From positions 1 through 64,000 of the forward strand of contig JAVBJU010000005.1 of assembly GCA_031546825.1 (NCBI GenBank): 64,000 nucleotides of DNA. The letters are read 5' to 3'. The notes beneath the pieces are model-generated. The model saw only the letters and a list, made by a program, of their open reading frames with translations. It had not been told where the DNA came from and did not search any database. The position numbers and the translations under genes are program-made. The DNA is from Hohaiivirga sp031546825 (GTDB lineage Bacteria > Pseudomonadota > Alphaproteobacteria > Rhizobiales > Beijerinckiaceae). Shown here in pieces: positions 53,320-63,461 of this stretch; position 1 is the first letter of the stretch; the number at the start of each line of letters is the position of its first letter.

Positions 53320-54531
53320 TCAGACCGACCGCCGCGTTGTCATCAGCAGCGCCAGCGGCAGCCACAGGAAAATGTAGTGCGGCCCCATATAGGTGAACGG
53401 GGTTGGCAGGTCGCTGCCCATATAGGCGAAGCCATAAACCAGCATCAGGCAGGCGAACATCGCGCCCTTGCGCCCAAGCTCGGCTGGGCGTGCCCTGGCA
53501 ATCAGGGTGCCAATGCCACCGAGCCAGATCAACGCCATGGGAATACCAAAGGCGAGAAATAGCCCCCATATGGCATTGTGGGCATGGCCCTTACCCAGTA
53601 CCGAAAAACGGAAATCCGCCCCGGCACCGAGAAATGGATGCATGATGACTTGGTCAACCACCCAACCCCAGATGTCTACCCGCTCGGCTGAGCGGCAGAG
53701 TTGCGCGGGAAATGGACAATAAACGCGCTCGAAAAACAGGCTCAAAAACACAACGCCGGTAATGACTGCCCATGCACAGACCAACGGAATGAGGAGTTTC
53801 ACGCCGTGTGGCGCTTCTCGTTTCCGTGCAAAGAAGAAGAAGGCGGCAATAAGCGTCAAAACGAGCGCAATCAGCGGTCCACGGCTACCGCTCATGATAG
53901 ACAATGCCACAAAAAGCCCGATGCAGGCAGCTTCCACAATGCGCCGGTTTCTAGACAATGCGCCATCGGCCACATCGATCGCCGCAACGATTATGCCCGC
54001 GGCCATCAACCCGGCAAACTGGATAGCATTGCGCCCGGTACCAGGTGCATCGAAACGCTCAGTGAAAACATGGCCGCGGTTCGACCAAACACCTTCACCA
54101 AACGCGAGTAGCGCCGCCACCACCGCCACGATCAGAAGAATTTCCATCATCCGCCAGCCGAGGCGACCATAAGTCAAAGCAATGGTAAAACAGAATACCG
54201 GAACCATTACCACCGAACCGAGGTTACGGCCAAGCATGGACGAGTTGATGGATCGGTCATAACCATTGGCAAGCGTTACCGCGACAAACAAGGCGACCAG
54301 AATCAGGAAAGGCCAGTTGGCACGCATGAGCCCCGGCAGGCGGGAGAGCAAACTCACAAGCAGCACAACCTGACTGGCGAAAAAAATGCTACTATGAAGT
54401 GGTTTGGGAATGAAATATATCGAAGCGAACAGACATAAGACAGCAATGGCGATCACCCCATCAGGTGCACGTCCACCGCTGGCGTCAGAAGTCTTGGATA
54501 CAGTTGCAGATTGGATCTTATGGGCCGCCAT
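53320..54531 (-). CDS. O-antigen ligase (WaaL/Wzy family) membrane protein
   Basis: A 403-residue protein with about 10-12 hydrophobic segments and the large periplasmic-loop region typical of the Wzy_C/O-antigen ligase family (FDAPGTGRNAIQFAGL, SIMSGSRGPLIALVLT, GAGADFRFSVLGKGHAHNAI with the loop His). It would join O-antigen or capsule-like chains to lipid A core or polymerise repeat units. Its start at 54531 overlaps the opposite-strand GT61 gene start by about 12 bases; one of the two starts is probably further inside. Confidence 0.82.
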   Translation of the reverse strand: MAAHKIQSATVSKTSDASGGRAPDGVIAIAVLCLFASIYFIPKPLHSSIFFASQVVLLVSLLSRLPGLMRANWPFLILVALFVAVTLANGYDRSINSSMLGRNLGSVVMVPVFCFTIALTYGRLGWRMMEILLIVAVVAALLAFGEGVWSNRGHVFTERFDAPGTGRNAIQFAGLMAAGIIVAAIDVADGALSRNRRIVEAACIGLFVALSIMSGSRGPLIALVLTLIAAFFFFARKREAPHGVKLLIPLVCAWAVITGVVFLSLFFERVYCPFPAQLCRSAERVDIWGWVVDQVIMHPFLGAGADFRFSVLGKGHAHNAIWGLFLAFGIPMALIWLGGIGTLIARARPAELGRKGAMFACLMLVYGFAYMGSDLPTPFTYMGPHYIFLWLPLALLMTTRRSV

Positions 54532-55701
54532 CGTACCCGCTTTCAGAACTTCATTGATCTCAAGCCTAAGGCTTTCTGTCTTTTCAGAGGATTGAGAGCA
54601 ATCTCCCCTCCGCTTGCATCAGGCTTGAGTTTCTATCCAGAGCTCGCGCCACCGTCAACGGACAAGCTGGAAATACTGGAAGAACGGATCCACCCCTCGG
54701 CGGCGCTCAGCGGCGGGTATGAACATCATTTCGAGTTCATGTCGCAGCATAACATTGATACTCTGCGCCCGGCAGAGCCGTTTCGCGAGCCCATGGCAGC
54801 CAAACGCATCATCGCGCTCGTGCAAGATTGTCTCATTCTCGGCCACACCATGGTTCCCACAGATCCGGCCACTGGCAAGGGTGTTTCCCTCACCGGCAAT
54901 AGCCAGTCCAATTGGAATTTTGCCTTCCCGACGCTACCCCTTAAAACGATCAGGCGCAGCGGCACAGTTTTTGTCTGCCCCAATTACAAGAACTACTATC
55001 ACATACTCGTCGATATCCTGTTCCCGCTCTATTATGCGCTCATCACCCATGGCGACCGGCTGCCCAAACCATTGACTGTCGTCACGCCGAAATCCATCAC
55101 GCCCATGTTGGAACAAGGTATTGCGGTGATGCGCAGTTGGGCACCTGATCTTGAGCATATCCGGCTGAGCCCGCTCGAAACTGTGCGCGCCGAACACTTG
55201 CTTTATGCGCGCGTACACGCTGCCAATTCCGAACTGACTTTCGCTTTTCCGGAGGTTGCGGAGCCGGTGAAGCAGGCGTTCATGAAGTTTTTTTCAATCG
55301 CCTCCCAACCGGTGTCGCAAAAAATTTTCCTTTATCGCGGCAACACGCGTTTGCGGAAGGTCGAGGGTGAAGACCAACTCGCAGATATTCTCAAGCGCAA
55401 CGGCTTCACCATCTTCGCGCCCAAGTGGGAAAACTTCGCCGAGCAGATCGCCCGTTTCATGGCAGCAAAAGTCATTGTCGGAGCCCACGGAGCCGGCCTC
55501 ACCAACGTGGTGTGGGGCGGTCCACAAACAACCTTGTTTGAAATTATGGCGGAGAACGCCCGTAAGCGGACCTATCTGCATATGGCGGCGGAAGTCGGTG
55601 CAAAATATACACCGGTTTGCGGCAGCCTCGAGGGTGAACAACTCGCATTTGCCATTGATCCGAAGAAGGTGGCCAAGGAAATTCTGTCTGCTTCCGGATG
55701 A
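54520..55701 (+). CDS. Glycosyltransferase family 61 protein
   Basis: A protein of about 393 residues. Its second half carries GT61 (DUF563) features: VCPNYKNYYHILVDILFPLY with the conserved His, KIFLYRGNTRLRKVEGE, and the motif KVIVGAHGAGLTNVVW followed by PQTTLFEIM. Members add xylose or other sugars to surface glycans. The N-terminal start is uncertain (ATG 54520 overlaps the divergent gene; TTG 54592 is an alternative). It lies between an O-antigen ligase and an acyltransferase, so a role in surface polysaccharide is likely. Confidence 0.8.
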   Translation: MGRHRTRFQNFIDLKPKAFCLFRGLRAISPPLASGLSFYPELAPPSTDKLEILEERIHPSAALSGGYEHHFEFMSQHNIDTLRPAEPFREPMAAKRIIALVQDCLILGHTMVPTDPATGKGVSLTGNSQSNWNFAFPTLPLKTIRRSGTVFVCPNYKNYYHILVDILFPLYYALITHGDRLPKPLTVVTPKSITPMLEQGIAVMRSWAPDLEHIRLSPLETVRAEHLLYARVHAANSELTFAFPEVAEPVKQAFMKFFSIASQPVSQKIFLYRGNTRLRKVEGEDQLADILKRNGFTIFAPKWENFAEQIARFMAAKVIVGAHGAGLTNVVWGGPQTTLFEIMAENARKRTYLHMAAEVGAKYTPVCGSLEGEQLAFAIDPKKVAKEILSASG

Positions 55702-55737
55702 CCAAAAACCAGTCGCGCCTCGGGGGAAACAATTCCG

Positions 55738-57663
55738 TTATGGCTTGCTGAAAACCCGCTCGAAGAGAGATACATTCTGGAGAGCTGCAGTTTTTGTAAT
55801 GTGTCCATAATCATGGTAGAAAACCGTACCATCCTGCCCCTGAAGGTGACAAATATCTTTGTCGCAGAAGAAGTCCGTGGGGTCTATGATACGCACCCCA
55901 TACTGGGTGACTAGAGGCTGGAACGCCTTGAGATAAGCATTGCGCTGAGCGCGAAATGCATCGCCCGACAAACGCGGCGGTTGCTCACTTTGATGCAGGC
56001 TCGCCATAGCCAGCGCACGAGGTACCAAATAGCCCGGTTGCGGTGGAGCCAGAACCACAAAGACGCGCTTCCCCTTGGCGGTAAGCTCGCGTATTATCGG
56101 CTCGGTTCCCCTCGCTACGGCTTCAGGCTCAAACCATTTCACAAATAACACCACCGTTTTGACGGCATCATTTTTCAATGCAAAACTGCGGGCTCCGTGG
56201 TTGAAGGCTGCGCATCCAGCGACTTCATTTGCTACTGGCGAAGGCTCTGTGGGAGTGCAGCGGTTGCGCGTGGCCACGATCCCTGAATGCCCAGCTTTTT
56301 TTGCCGCAATGTCGATGGCAGGCAGCCACATGCGCGCAAATGAATTTCCCCACAAAAACGTATCTGGCTCAGGTATTGTGCCACCGAAACGGCATGCGGA
56401 ATTATCCGCGTCCTGGGGCAGGGCGCAGTCGAGGCTCAAGGCATCGCGTTCAGCTCTGGCCAGCATACGGACCTTCTCAGGTAGAAACCGCCCTGCATAT
56501 TTTGGCGTAATGTTCCGTGTGACGAAACCGAGACCAATCAATACTACGAGCATCGACGCAGGAACCAAGGCATAGCGCCATGGATGCTGCGGCACTTTGA
56601 GACGCAAGAACGGCTGCTCGACGAAACGCCATGATAAGTATGATAGAATAATGGACAACACCATCAGCAACAGAGCAAGCCACACCGGTAGGTCAGGTCC
56701 GAAGCGGTAACGGGCAAATACAAAAAGTGGCCAATGCCACAGATATAACGAATAAGAAATATGTGCCGTAAACTGTACCGGCGTTGTAGCAAAGAACCGC
56801 GATACAATCGGCCAGCACCCTTCCTCACCTGGCCGAGCGTAAATGATGAGCGCGGTGCCCCACACTGGCAAAAGCGCATTAACGCCTGGGAAGCCAATTT
56901 GGGGATAATAAAAAGCGAGCGCAAGGCCTAGAAGCAGCGCACCCAATGCCGCAACCACTTTGCGCCAGGATGGCTGACGGGCTGCGGGCAGGAAGTGAAC
57001 GAGTGCCCCAGTCGCAAGCTCCCAAAACCGCGATGGTAGCAGATAGAACGACGCCTGCGGGTCCGGTGTTAGTTTGAGGACGCTATAAGCAAAAGAAGCA
57101 AGCGCCAGAACGCCCAGTACCGGTGCTATAGCCTTACGCGAGATAATCCGCGCGCCAATCACAATCAGCGGGACAAGAATGTAGAACTGCCCTTCAACTG
57201 CCAGCGACCAACAATGCAGAAGTGGTTGGTAAACAAGATTTTCGGAAGTGAAATAATCTTCCGCCATGGTGCGGAAAAAGATATTTGCCTGAAAGGTGCC
57301 AGCTGCAACTACCGACCGGCCGACATCCTTGATGTCGGTTGGCAGCATCACCACGCTTGCGACAATGGCGGCGAGGCCCACGATCAGCGCGAGCGCTGGC
57401 ACGACCCGCAGGGCGCGGCGGGCGTAGAAACCAATAAGCGAAAACCGCTCGTGTATAAGCGCTTCATCGATAATTCCTGCCATCAGAAAGCCTGACAGGA
57501 CAAACAGGATATCGACACCGAGAAAACCACTGGGCAGAAAATGAGCGTGGAACAGCACAACGACAACGATCCCCAACGCGCGAAGCGCATCAATATCGAG
57601 CCGACGAAAAGCTCCATAAAGGGTAGTTTGGGGTATCGCCCGTGAAGTTGTGTCGTTATTCAT
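55738..57663 (-). CDS. OafA/YrhL-type acyltransferase with C-terminal SGNH domain
   Basis: A 641-residue two-domain protein. The N-terminal acyltransferase-3 membrane domain (about 20-375, ten hydrophobic segments) has RRLDIDALRALGIVVVVLFH and the block CWSLAVEGQFYIL. The C-terminal periplasmic SGNH domain (about 415-640) has FLWGNSFARMW and the final FYHDYGHITKTAA with the Asp/His pair. It O-acetylates surface polysaccharide or lipopolysaccharide. The ATG at 57663 is chosen over the TTG at 57666. It converges with the GT61 gene. Confidence 0.87.
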   Translation of the reverse strand: MNNDTTSRAIPQTTLYGAFRRLDIDALRALGIVVVVLFHAHFLPSGFLGVDILFVLSGFLMAGIIDEALIHERFSLIGFYARRALRVVPALALIVGLAAIVASVVMLPTDIKDVGRSVVAAGTFQANIFFRTMAEDYFTSENLVYQPLLHCWSLAVEGQFYILVPLIVIGARIISRKAIAPVLGVLALASFAYSVLKLTPDPQASFYLLPSRFWELATGALVHFLPAARQPSWRKVVAALGALLLGLALAFYYPQIGFPGVNALLPVWGTALIIYARPGEEGCWPIVSRFFATTPVQFTAHISYSLYLWHWPLFVFARYRFGPDLPVWLALLLMVLSIILSYLSWRFVEQPFLRLKVPQHPWRYALVPASMLVVLIGLGFVTRNITPKYAGRFLPEKVRMLARAERDALSLDCALPQDADNSACRFGGTIPEPDTFLWGNSFARMWLPAIDIAAKKAGHSGIVATRNRCTPTEPSPVANEVAGCAAFNHGARSFALKNDAVKTVVLFVKWFEPEAVARGTEPIIRELTAKGKRVFVVLAPPQPGYLVPRALAMASLHQSEQPPRLSGDAFRAQRNAYLKAFQPLVTQYGVRIIDPTDFFCDKDICHLQGQDGTVFYHDYGHITKTAALQNVSLFERVFSKP

Positions 57664-57815
57664 CAACTCTACTCATTTATATGGGGAACGCATAGTTGGG
57701 TCTCACTGAAGCGTCAATCATCATATTTGCAACCTCTGTTTCGCCAATACCCAAGGATTGCAGTGTCGGCTTACCGGTGGCATGACAACGTCACTCTATT
57801 CACCCTGGACTGGCC

Positions 57816-58655
57816 ATGACTCTTTCTCGCCTTGACATCCCCTCCCTGCCCGATCTCGGGCGGCGCATTCTCGTCATGGGCATTCTCAATGTCACACCGG
57901 ATTCGTTTTCCGATGGCGGGCGGCATGATGCGCTGGAAGCAGCCCTCGCCCACGCTCGCCTGATGATTGAGCAGGGCGCGGATATCATTGATATTGGCGG
58001 TGAATCAACGCGCCCCGGTTTCACGCCGGTTGATGCGGAAACCGAGATTGCGCGTGTGGTCCCCATAATATCCGCGCTTGCCGCGCAGACCGACACACCG
58101 ATTTCCATCGACACCTACAAGTCACAGACAGCCCGCGCCGCGCTTGAGGCGGGGGCCCACATTGTCAACGATGTTTGCGGGCTGCAATACGACCCGAAAA
58201 TTGCCGATGTGGCAGCCGAATTTTTCGCGCCGGTGGTCATCATGCATAACCGCGCGGACGAAGACGCGAACATCGACATCCTGGATGACATGCGCCGGTT
58301 TTTCGATGTTTCGCTCGCCATCGCCCGCAAGGCTGGCATTGCGGATGGCAACATTATCCTCGATCCCGGCATCGGCTTCGGCAAAACCGATGCCCAGCAT
58401 TTCGAGATTTTGCGCCGCTTGCCAGAGCTCAAGGCGCTGGGCTTTCCGGTGCTGTTCGGCGCATCGCGCAAACGCATGGTTGCACGCATCGTCAACCGCC
58501 CCCCGCTGGAGCGCATGGCAGGAACGCTGGCAGTACACACGCTTGCCGCCGCCAATGGCGCGGATGTGGTACGGGTTCATGATGTTGCTGAACATGTCGA
58601 TGCAATGCGCATGGTCGATGCCCATCGGGTTCATGCCTGTGGAGAAAACAGATGA
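57816..58655 (+). CDS. folP: Dihydropteroate synthase
   Basis: A 279-residue TIM-barrel enzyme. Blocks are VMGILNVTPDSFSDGG, IIDIGGESTRPGF, ISIDTYKSQTARAALEAGA, IVNDVCG, IILDPGIGFGKT and LFGASRKRMVARI. It joins 4-aminobenzoate to the pterin diphosphate in folate synthesis and is the sulfonamide target. First gene of the folP-folB-folK unit; its stop overlaps the folB start (ATGA). Confidence 0.95.
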   Translation: MTLSRLDIPSLPDLGRRILVMGILNVTPDSFSDGGRHDALEAALAHARLMIEQGADIIDIGGESTRPGFTPVDAETEIARVVPIISALAAQTDTPISIDTYKSQTARAALEAGAHIVNDVCGLQYDPKIADVAAEFFAPVVIMHNRADEDANIDILDDMRRFFDVSLAIARKAGIADGNIILDPGIGFGKTDAQHFEILRRLPELKALGFPVLFGASRKRMVARIVNRPPLERMAGTLAVHTLAAANGADVVRVHDVAEHVDAMRMVDAHRVHACGENR

Positions 58656-59023
58656 CGGATTTTATCCGGGTCAAAAGAATTGTCGTCCACGCCTTCCACG
58701 GCGTGATGCCCGAAGAGGCGAAGCTCGGCCAGCGCTTCCTCATGTCGCTTGAAGTCGAGACGGACCTGTCCCGCGCCGGGCGAAGCGACGATCTCGCTCA
58801 TACCATTTCCTATGCCCGCCTCATCGAAATTGCCGTCGAGATCGCCACACAGCAGCGGTTCCATCTCATCGAAGCACTGGCCGAGACGATTGCCGCCGCT
58901 ATCCTTGCGGAATTCCCCACCGCCTCCGCCACCACAATACTAATCGAAAAGCCCTCGGCTCCCATCGCCGCGTTGTTTGATACCGCAAGCGTTGAAATCC
59001 GCCGGGTGCGCAGCGCATCATGA
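58652..59023 (+). CDS. folB: Dihydroneopterin aldolase
   Basis: A 123-residue FolB protein. It begins DFIRVKRIVVHAFHGVMPEE, with the substrate-site Glu and Lys region, and ends ATTILIEKPSAPIAALFDTAS, the family C-terminus. It cleaves dihydroneopterin to 6-hydroxymethyl-dihydropterin. Four-base overlaps with folP and folK indicate one translationally coupled operon. Confidence 0.92.
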   Translation: MTDFIRVKRIVVHAFHGVMPEEAKLGQRFLMSLEVETDLSRAGRSDDLAHTISYARLIEIAVEIATQQRFHLIEALAETIAAAILAEFPTASATTILIEKPSAPIAALFDTASVEIRRVRSAS

Positions 59024-59520
59024 CCAAGAGCGGAACAGTGACACCGCATCGCGCTTACCTCGCCCTCGGCTCCAATATCGGTGACAAGGCTGGCAATATC
59101 GCGGACGCCACCGCGCGCCTTGCCGCTTCCGGCGCGGTGCAGATCGTCGCACAATCCCCGCTCTATCGCACCATGCCGTGGGGAAAGGCGGACCAGGATT
59201 GGTTCGTCAATGCCTGTATCGGCGTCGATACAGCTCTGTCTCCCCAAGCCTTGCTTGAGCTGTGCCTTTCCACAGAACTGCAAATGGGGCGCAAGCGGCT
59301 GGAAAAATGGGGGCCGCGGCTGATCGATATTGATGTCCTGAGTTATAACATTGCAAAAATTGCGACTGAAACTCTCACCCTGCCGCACCCGCTCATGCTT
59401 GAACGGGCTTTTGTTCTGGTTCCGCTCCACGATATCGCGCCGGATCTGATTATCACCGGAACGACTGTCAGAGAGGCGCTGGCAGCGCTCGACGTTGAAG
59501 GGATCCAGCGCTTTGCATAA
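59020..59520 (+). CDS. folK: 2-amino-4-hydroxy-6-hydroxymethyldihydropteridine diphosphokinase
   Basis: A 166-residue HPPK: AYLALGSNIGDKAGNI at the start, NACIGVDTAL, the signature GRKRLEKWGPRLIDIDVLSY (KWGPRLIDID core) and TLPHPLMLERAFVLVPLHDIAP. It transfers pyrophosphate from ATP to the product of FolB, feeding FolP. Last gene of the folate operon. Confidence 0.93.
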   Translation: MTKSGTVTPHRAYLALGSNIGDKAGNIADATARLAASGAVQIVAQSPLYRTMPWGKADQDWFVNACIGVDTALSPQALLELCLSTELQMGRKRLEKWGPRLIDIDVLSYNIAKIATETLTLPHPLMLERAFVLVPLHDIAPDLIITGTTVREALAALDVEGIQRFA

Positions 59521-59605
59521 GCCCTTCGCGCTCAACTATCCGGTGGAATGACTTTTCACATCGTCTCTTATATGGTCAGCCAGCATTAGGAAGTGAGGCG
59601 CGTTC

Positions 59606-62600
59606 ATGATGGCAAGCTGGGTCGTTATCATCGTTGCGTTTGGCTACCTATTATTGGTGCTCGGCATCAACCGGTGGGGAAATTCAGACAGGCACACGAT
59701 GCTGAGCGGGTCTCCGCGCAGCGCCATCTATGCGCTGTCGCTCGGCATTTTTGCCTCAGCCTGGGCTTTTTACGGATCGGTCGCCCTGGCAAGCTGGGAG
59801 GGGCTGGACTTTTTCGCAATTTATCTCGGGCCCTTGCTGCTGATCAGCATTGGCAATCCGCTGTTGAAGCGTATCGTCCAAATCGCCAAATCCCAAAACA
59901 TCACCTCCATCGCTGATTTCGTCGCAACCCGATACGGCAAGAGCATGCCCGTGGCCGCTTTGGTTTCCGCCATCGTCTGCCTGGCAACCATTCCATATAT
60001 CGGCATCCAGTTGCGGATCGTCGCCGCTTCCTATGAAGCACTGACAAGCGGCCGCCCCATCTCGGGCCTGCAATCCTCCCCAATGACGCTGGTGGTTCTC
60101 GCCATAGCCATCGCGTTGGTCACTTTGATGTTGGGCCGGAAAAAGGCCGATGAAATCGAAAGCCGCGACGGCTTGCTGCTCGCCGTTGCCTTCGATGCCC
60201 TGATCAAACTCGCGGCGTTTCTCGTGGTGGGCGGGTATATCATCTACGGGCTTTATGGCGGGTTCAGCGAGATATTCGCTGCTGCGCACGCCAAAGGCAT
60301 CGACCCAACCCTCCTCGACCGCACCTGGCCGGTGCAGGACTATATCCTGTTCACCATCGCGGCCGTGTTCAGCACACTGATGCAACCCCAGCAGTTTCAC
60401 ATGATGGTGGTCGAGAATCGCAATATCAGCGACCTCAGCCGCGCTGCCTGGTTCAGCCCTCTCTATATCGCCATTCTCAGCGTCGTTGTTGTGCCGATCG
60501 CCCTTGCGGGCATGATGGCTTTCGGCCTGCCCGCAAAAACCGGCAGTATGGCGGTCATTGCTCTGCCGTTGCAGGCTGGGAATACCGTCATCGCGCTCAT
60601 CGCCTTCATCGGCGGCCTTTCTGCGGCAACAGTTGTAATGGCGGTGGAGAGCATCGCACTGGCGATCATGCTGTCTAATCATGTGGTCATGCCGCTGTTG
60701 ATGCGCGATTCCACCTTTAGCGGGGCCTCCGCCAAGCAGCGCAATCTGTCTAACCTGGTGCGGATAATCCGGCGCTGCGCGGTGTTGTTGATCATCGGTG
60801 TCGCGCTGGTGCTGCAACTGCGGCAATCGGATACAACGGCGCAGCAATCAGTCTACCTGATTTTCGGCGCGTTCGTTCAGGTCTTTCCAGCCTTCATCAT
60901 CGGGCTAGTATGGGCGCGCGGCACGGCGCTTGGTGCCATGGCGGGCATGATCGCAGGGTGCATCGTCGGCGCATACACCATGTTCCTGCCTGCTACACTC
61001 CCCGACAGCGGCTATTGGCAGGTGATCATGACCAGCGGCCCGGCGGGGCTAAGCTGGCTCAAGCCAACCGGAATATTCAACCTCGGCCTGTCGAACCTCA
61101 ACAATGGTCTTGTCTGGAGCGTCGTCTGCAACATTCTGTTTTACCTGGTTTTTTCACTCGTTCGCGCTCCTCGCCCGCTTGAAAAAATCCAAGCCGCGGC
61201 GTTCATTGGCGCAAGCGAAACATCCCCGGTTGTCAGCTTTCGTTTCTTTCGCTCACGCATCACGGTTGGCGAACTCCGCGGCACCGTCACACGCTATCTT
61301 GGCCGGGAGCGGACCGATCGCAGCTTCGCCAGTTTTGCCCACAGCCGCAATTTAATTCTCAACGACCGCGACGAAGCCGATCTTTATCTGTTGCGCTTCG
61401 CCGAACACCTGCTGGCCTCGGTGATTGGCGCCGCTTCCTCGCGGCTAGCTTTGACCCTGGCCCTGCGTCACCGCACCGTTTCCACCAACGCCGCGTTGAA
61501 ACTGCTCGATGAAGCATCGGCCGCAATCCAATATAGCCGCGACCTCCTGCAATATGCTGTCGATCACGCACGCCAGGGCATTACCGTGGTCGATAAAGAC
61601 CTGACGATTCTCACCTGGAACCAGGCATTTGTCGCACTCCACGACCTGCCATCCGGCATGATGCACGTTGGCCTTGGCCTCGACGAGATTGTCCGGTTCA
61701 ACGCCGAGCGTGGCTCTTACGGCCCCGGTGAGCCTGAGCAACAGGTCTCGGACCAACTCTACAATTTTGTCCACGATCTCGGACCGACGCGCCTGAAGCT
61801 CTTTCCCGGCGAGAGATCGCTCGAAATACGTACTAACCACCTGCCCGAAGGCGGTTATGTCACCACCTATACCGATGTGACCGAAACGGTGCTGCGGGAG
61901 GATGAGCGGCGGCGGGCCAATGAAACCCTTGAATTGCGCGTGCGCGAACGAACAGAAGAACTGACACATCTCAACGCGAAGCTCACCCAGGCCAAAGCTG
62001 AAGCCGACGACGCCAACCTGTCGAAGACGCGCTTCCTCGCGGCCGCCGGTCATGACATTCTCCAGCCCCTGAATGCCGCACGCCTCTACGCAACCTCGCT
62101 TGCGGAGCGTGCCAAAAGCGGTGAAATTCAAACCCTGGCCGAAAACGTCAACGCCTCGCTCGATGCCGTTGAAGAAATCCTGTCGGCGCTTCTGGAAATT
62201 TCGCGGCTCGACACCGGGGCAATGCGCCCGAATTTCACCGATTTCCGCATTGAAGAAATCCTTGTGCAGTTGCAGCGGGAGTTTGACCCGGTCGCCCGGG
62301 AAAAGAACCTGCAACTCCATTTCATGATCACGCGGCTGACGATCCATTCCGACCGGCGGCTTTTGCGGCGGCTGTTGCAGAACCTCATCTCCAACGCCAT
62401 CAAATATACACCGTCGGGGCGTGTTCTCATTGGTGCCCGGCGGCATGGTGAAAACCTGTCGCTCGAAGTGTGGGATACCGGCCTCGGCATCCCTGAATCC
62501 CAGCAAAAGATCGTGTTTGATGAGTTTAAACGCCTTGATCAAGGGGCCAAGGTCGCGCGCGGTCTCGGCCTTGGGCTGTCGATTGTCGAGCGCATTTCAA

Positions 62601-63124
62601 AGGTGCTCGGTCACCGGATTGATCTGGTGTCGCAATCGGGGCGTGGCTCGGTGTTCAAGGTCCAGGTGGCCATTGCCGCCAATGTACCGGTGGTTCCACA
62701 ACCCCTTGAGGAGCAAAAGGTGCCATCCACGCCGCTCGCGGGCATGCGCATTCTTGCCATCGATAACGAGCCGGTCATTCTCGATGGTATGAAGATCCTG
62801 CTGCGCGGATGGGGCTGCGACATCGTCACGGCCTCAGGCATTGGCGACGCGCGGGAAAGAATGGCGGAGACAACAACTCCGTTTGACGGGGTCATCGCCG
62901 ATTACCATTTGGACGATGGCGACGGCTTGCAGGCCATCGGGGTGATGCGCGACTTGGCTGAGATGGAACTGCTGGCAATTCTCGCCACCGCCGACCGTTC
63001 CCCGGCGGTGCGCGAAATGGCGGCGAATAACGACGTGCAAATTCTTAACAAGCCTCTGAAGCCAGCGGCCTTGCGTGCCCTGCTCGGTCAATGGCGCATC
63101 AGTCACTCCGGCACGATCGAATAG
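59606..63124 (+). CDS. Hybrid histidine kinase with sodium/solute-symporter-like N-terminus
   Basis: An 1172-residue multi-domain sensor. Residues 1 to about 530 form about 13 membrane segments of the sodium:solute symporter (SSF) family, as in CbrA-like kinases. A PAS domain follows at about 650-775 (GITVVDKDLTILTWNQAFV). Then come a coiled coil (about 780-810), a HisKA domain with His816 in AAAGHDILQPLNAARLYA, and an HATPase domain (NLISNAIKYTPSG, GLGLGLSIVERIS). The C-terminal receiver (about 1045-1165) has Asp1099 in IADYHLDDGDG. The symporter domain may both carry and sense a nutrient. The partner is probably the LuxR-type regulator encoded 340 bases downstream on the same strand. Confidence 0.9.
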   Translation: MMASWVVIIVAFGYLLLVLGINRWGNSDRHTMLSGSPRSAIYALSLGIFASAWAFYGSVALASWEGLDFFAIYLGPLLLISIGNPLLKRIVQIAKSQNITSIADFVATRYGKSMPVAALVSAIVCLATIPYIGIQLRIVAASYEALTSGRPISGLQSSPMTLVVLAIAIALVTLMLGRKKADEIESRDGLLLAVAFDALIKLAAFLVVGGYIIYGLYGGFSEIFAAAHAKGIDPTLLDRTWPVQDYILFTIAAVFSTLMQPQQFHMMVVENRNISDLSRAAWFSPLYIAILSVVVVPIALAGMMAFGLPAKTGSMAVIALPLQAGNTVIALIAFIGGLSAATVVMAVESIALAIMLSNHVVMPLLMRDSTFSGASAKQRNLSNLVRIIRRCAVLLIIGVALVLQLRQSDTTAQQSVYLIFGAFVQVFPAFIIGLVWARGTALGAMAGMIAGCIVGAYTMFLPATLPDSGYWQVIMTSGPAGLSWLKPTGIFNLGLSNLNNGLVWSVVCNILFYLVFSLVRAPRPLEKIQAAAFIGASETSPVVSFRFFRSRITVGELRGTVTRYLGRERTDRSFASFAHSRNLILNDRDEADLYLLRFAEHLLASVIGAASSRLALTLALRHRTVSTNAALKLLDEASAAIQYSRDLLQYAVDHARQGITVVDKDLTILTWNQAFVALHDLPSGMMHVGLGLDEIVRFNAERGSYGPGEPEQQVSDQLYNFVHDLGPTRLKLFPGERSLEIRTNHLPEGGYVTTYTDVTETVLREDERRRANETLELRVRERTEELTHLNAKLTQAKAEADDANLSKTRFLAAAGHDILQPLNAARLYATSLAERAKSGEIQTLAENVNASLDAVEEILSALLEISRLDTGAMRPNFTDFRIEEILVQLQREFDPVAREKNLQLHFMITRLTIHSDRRLLRRLLQNLISNAIKYTPSGRVLIGARRHGENLSLEVWDTGLGIPESQQKIVFDEFKRLDQGAKVARGLGLGLSIVERISKVLGHRIDLVSQSGRGSVFKVQVAIAANVPVVPQPLEEQKVPSTPLAGMRILAIDNEPVILDGMKILLRGWGCDIVTASGIGDARERMAETTTPFDGVIADYHLDDGDGLQAIGVMRDLAEMELLAILATADRSPAVREMAANNDVQILNKPLKPAALRALLGQWRISHSGTIE

Positions 63125-63461
63125 AACGTATCAATAAAAGGCATGGGACAAGACACGCATTTTGATAGAGCTGCGTGATCGACCGCACGCACGGAACGTG
63201 CTATGGCATTGTATTAGCAATCAGTCGCGCTTTGATTTAGAATTGATCAAGTGCGATTGCGCGGTAGCGTTTTTGGCGACAGGGGCTGGTTCGAGAACCA
63301 TTTCAATCAGCGAGTGGTTGGGGAGCCTGCGCAAATTCTAAGAGGAGTTTTCAGCGTTCATTATTTGCAATGGCCATGACAATCGCATGACGCATCGCTG
63401 TTTAGCGCGCCAGCCGATCATCTGGCCTCTTCGCATCCGACACTAGGGGGAGAAGCCCATC
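63125..63461 (+). other. Gap between kinase and response-regulator genes
   Basis: This 337-base stretch has no convincing open frame, RNA gene or strong terminator. Its last bases AGGGGGAGA are the ribosome site of the response-regulator gene. The length suggests that the regulator has its own promoter, which I cannot place. Confidence 0.4.

Noticed and set aside
61445..62542. A 365-codon minus-strand frame opposite the histidine kinase
   Set aside because: It covers the kinase core on the opposite strand and shows no domain.
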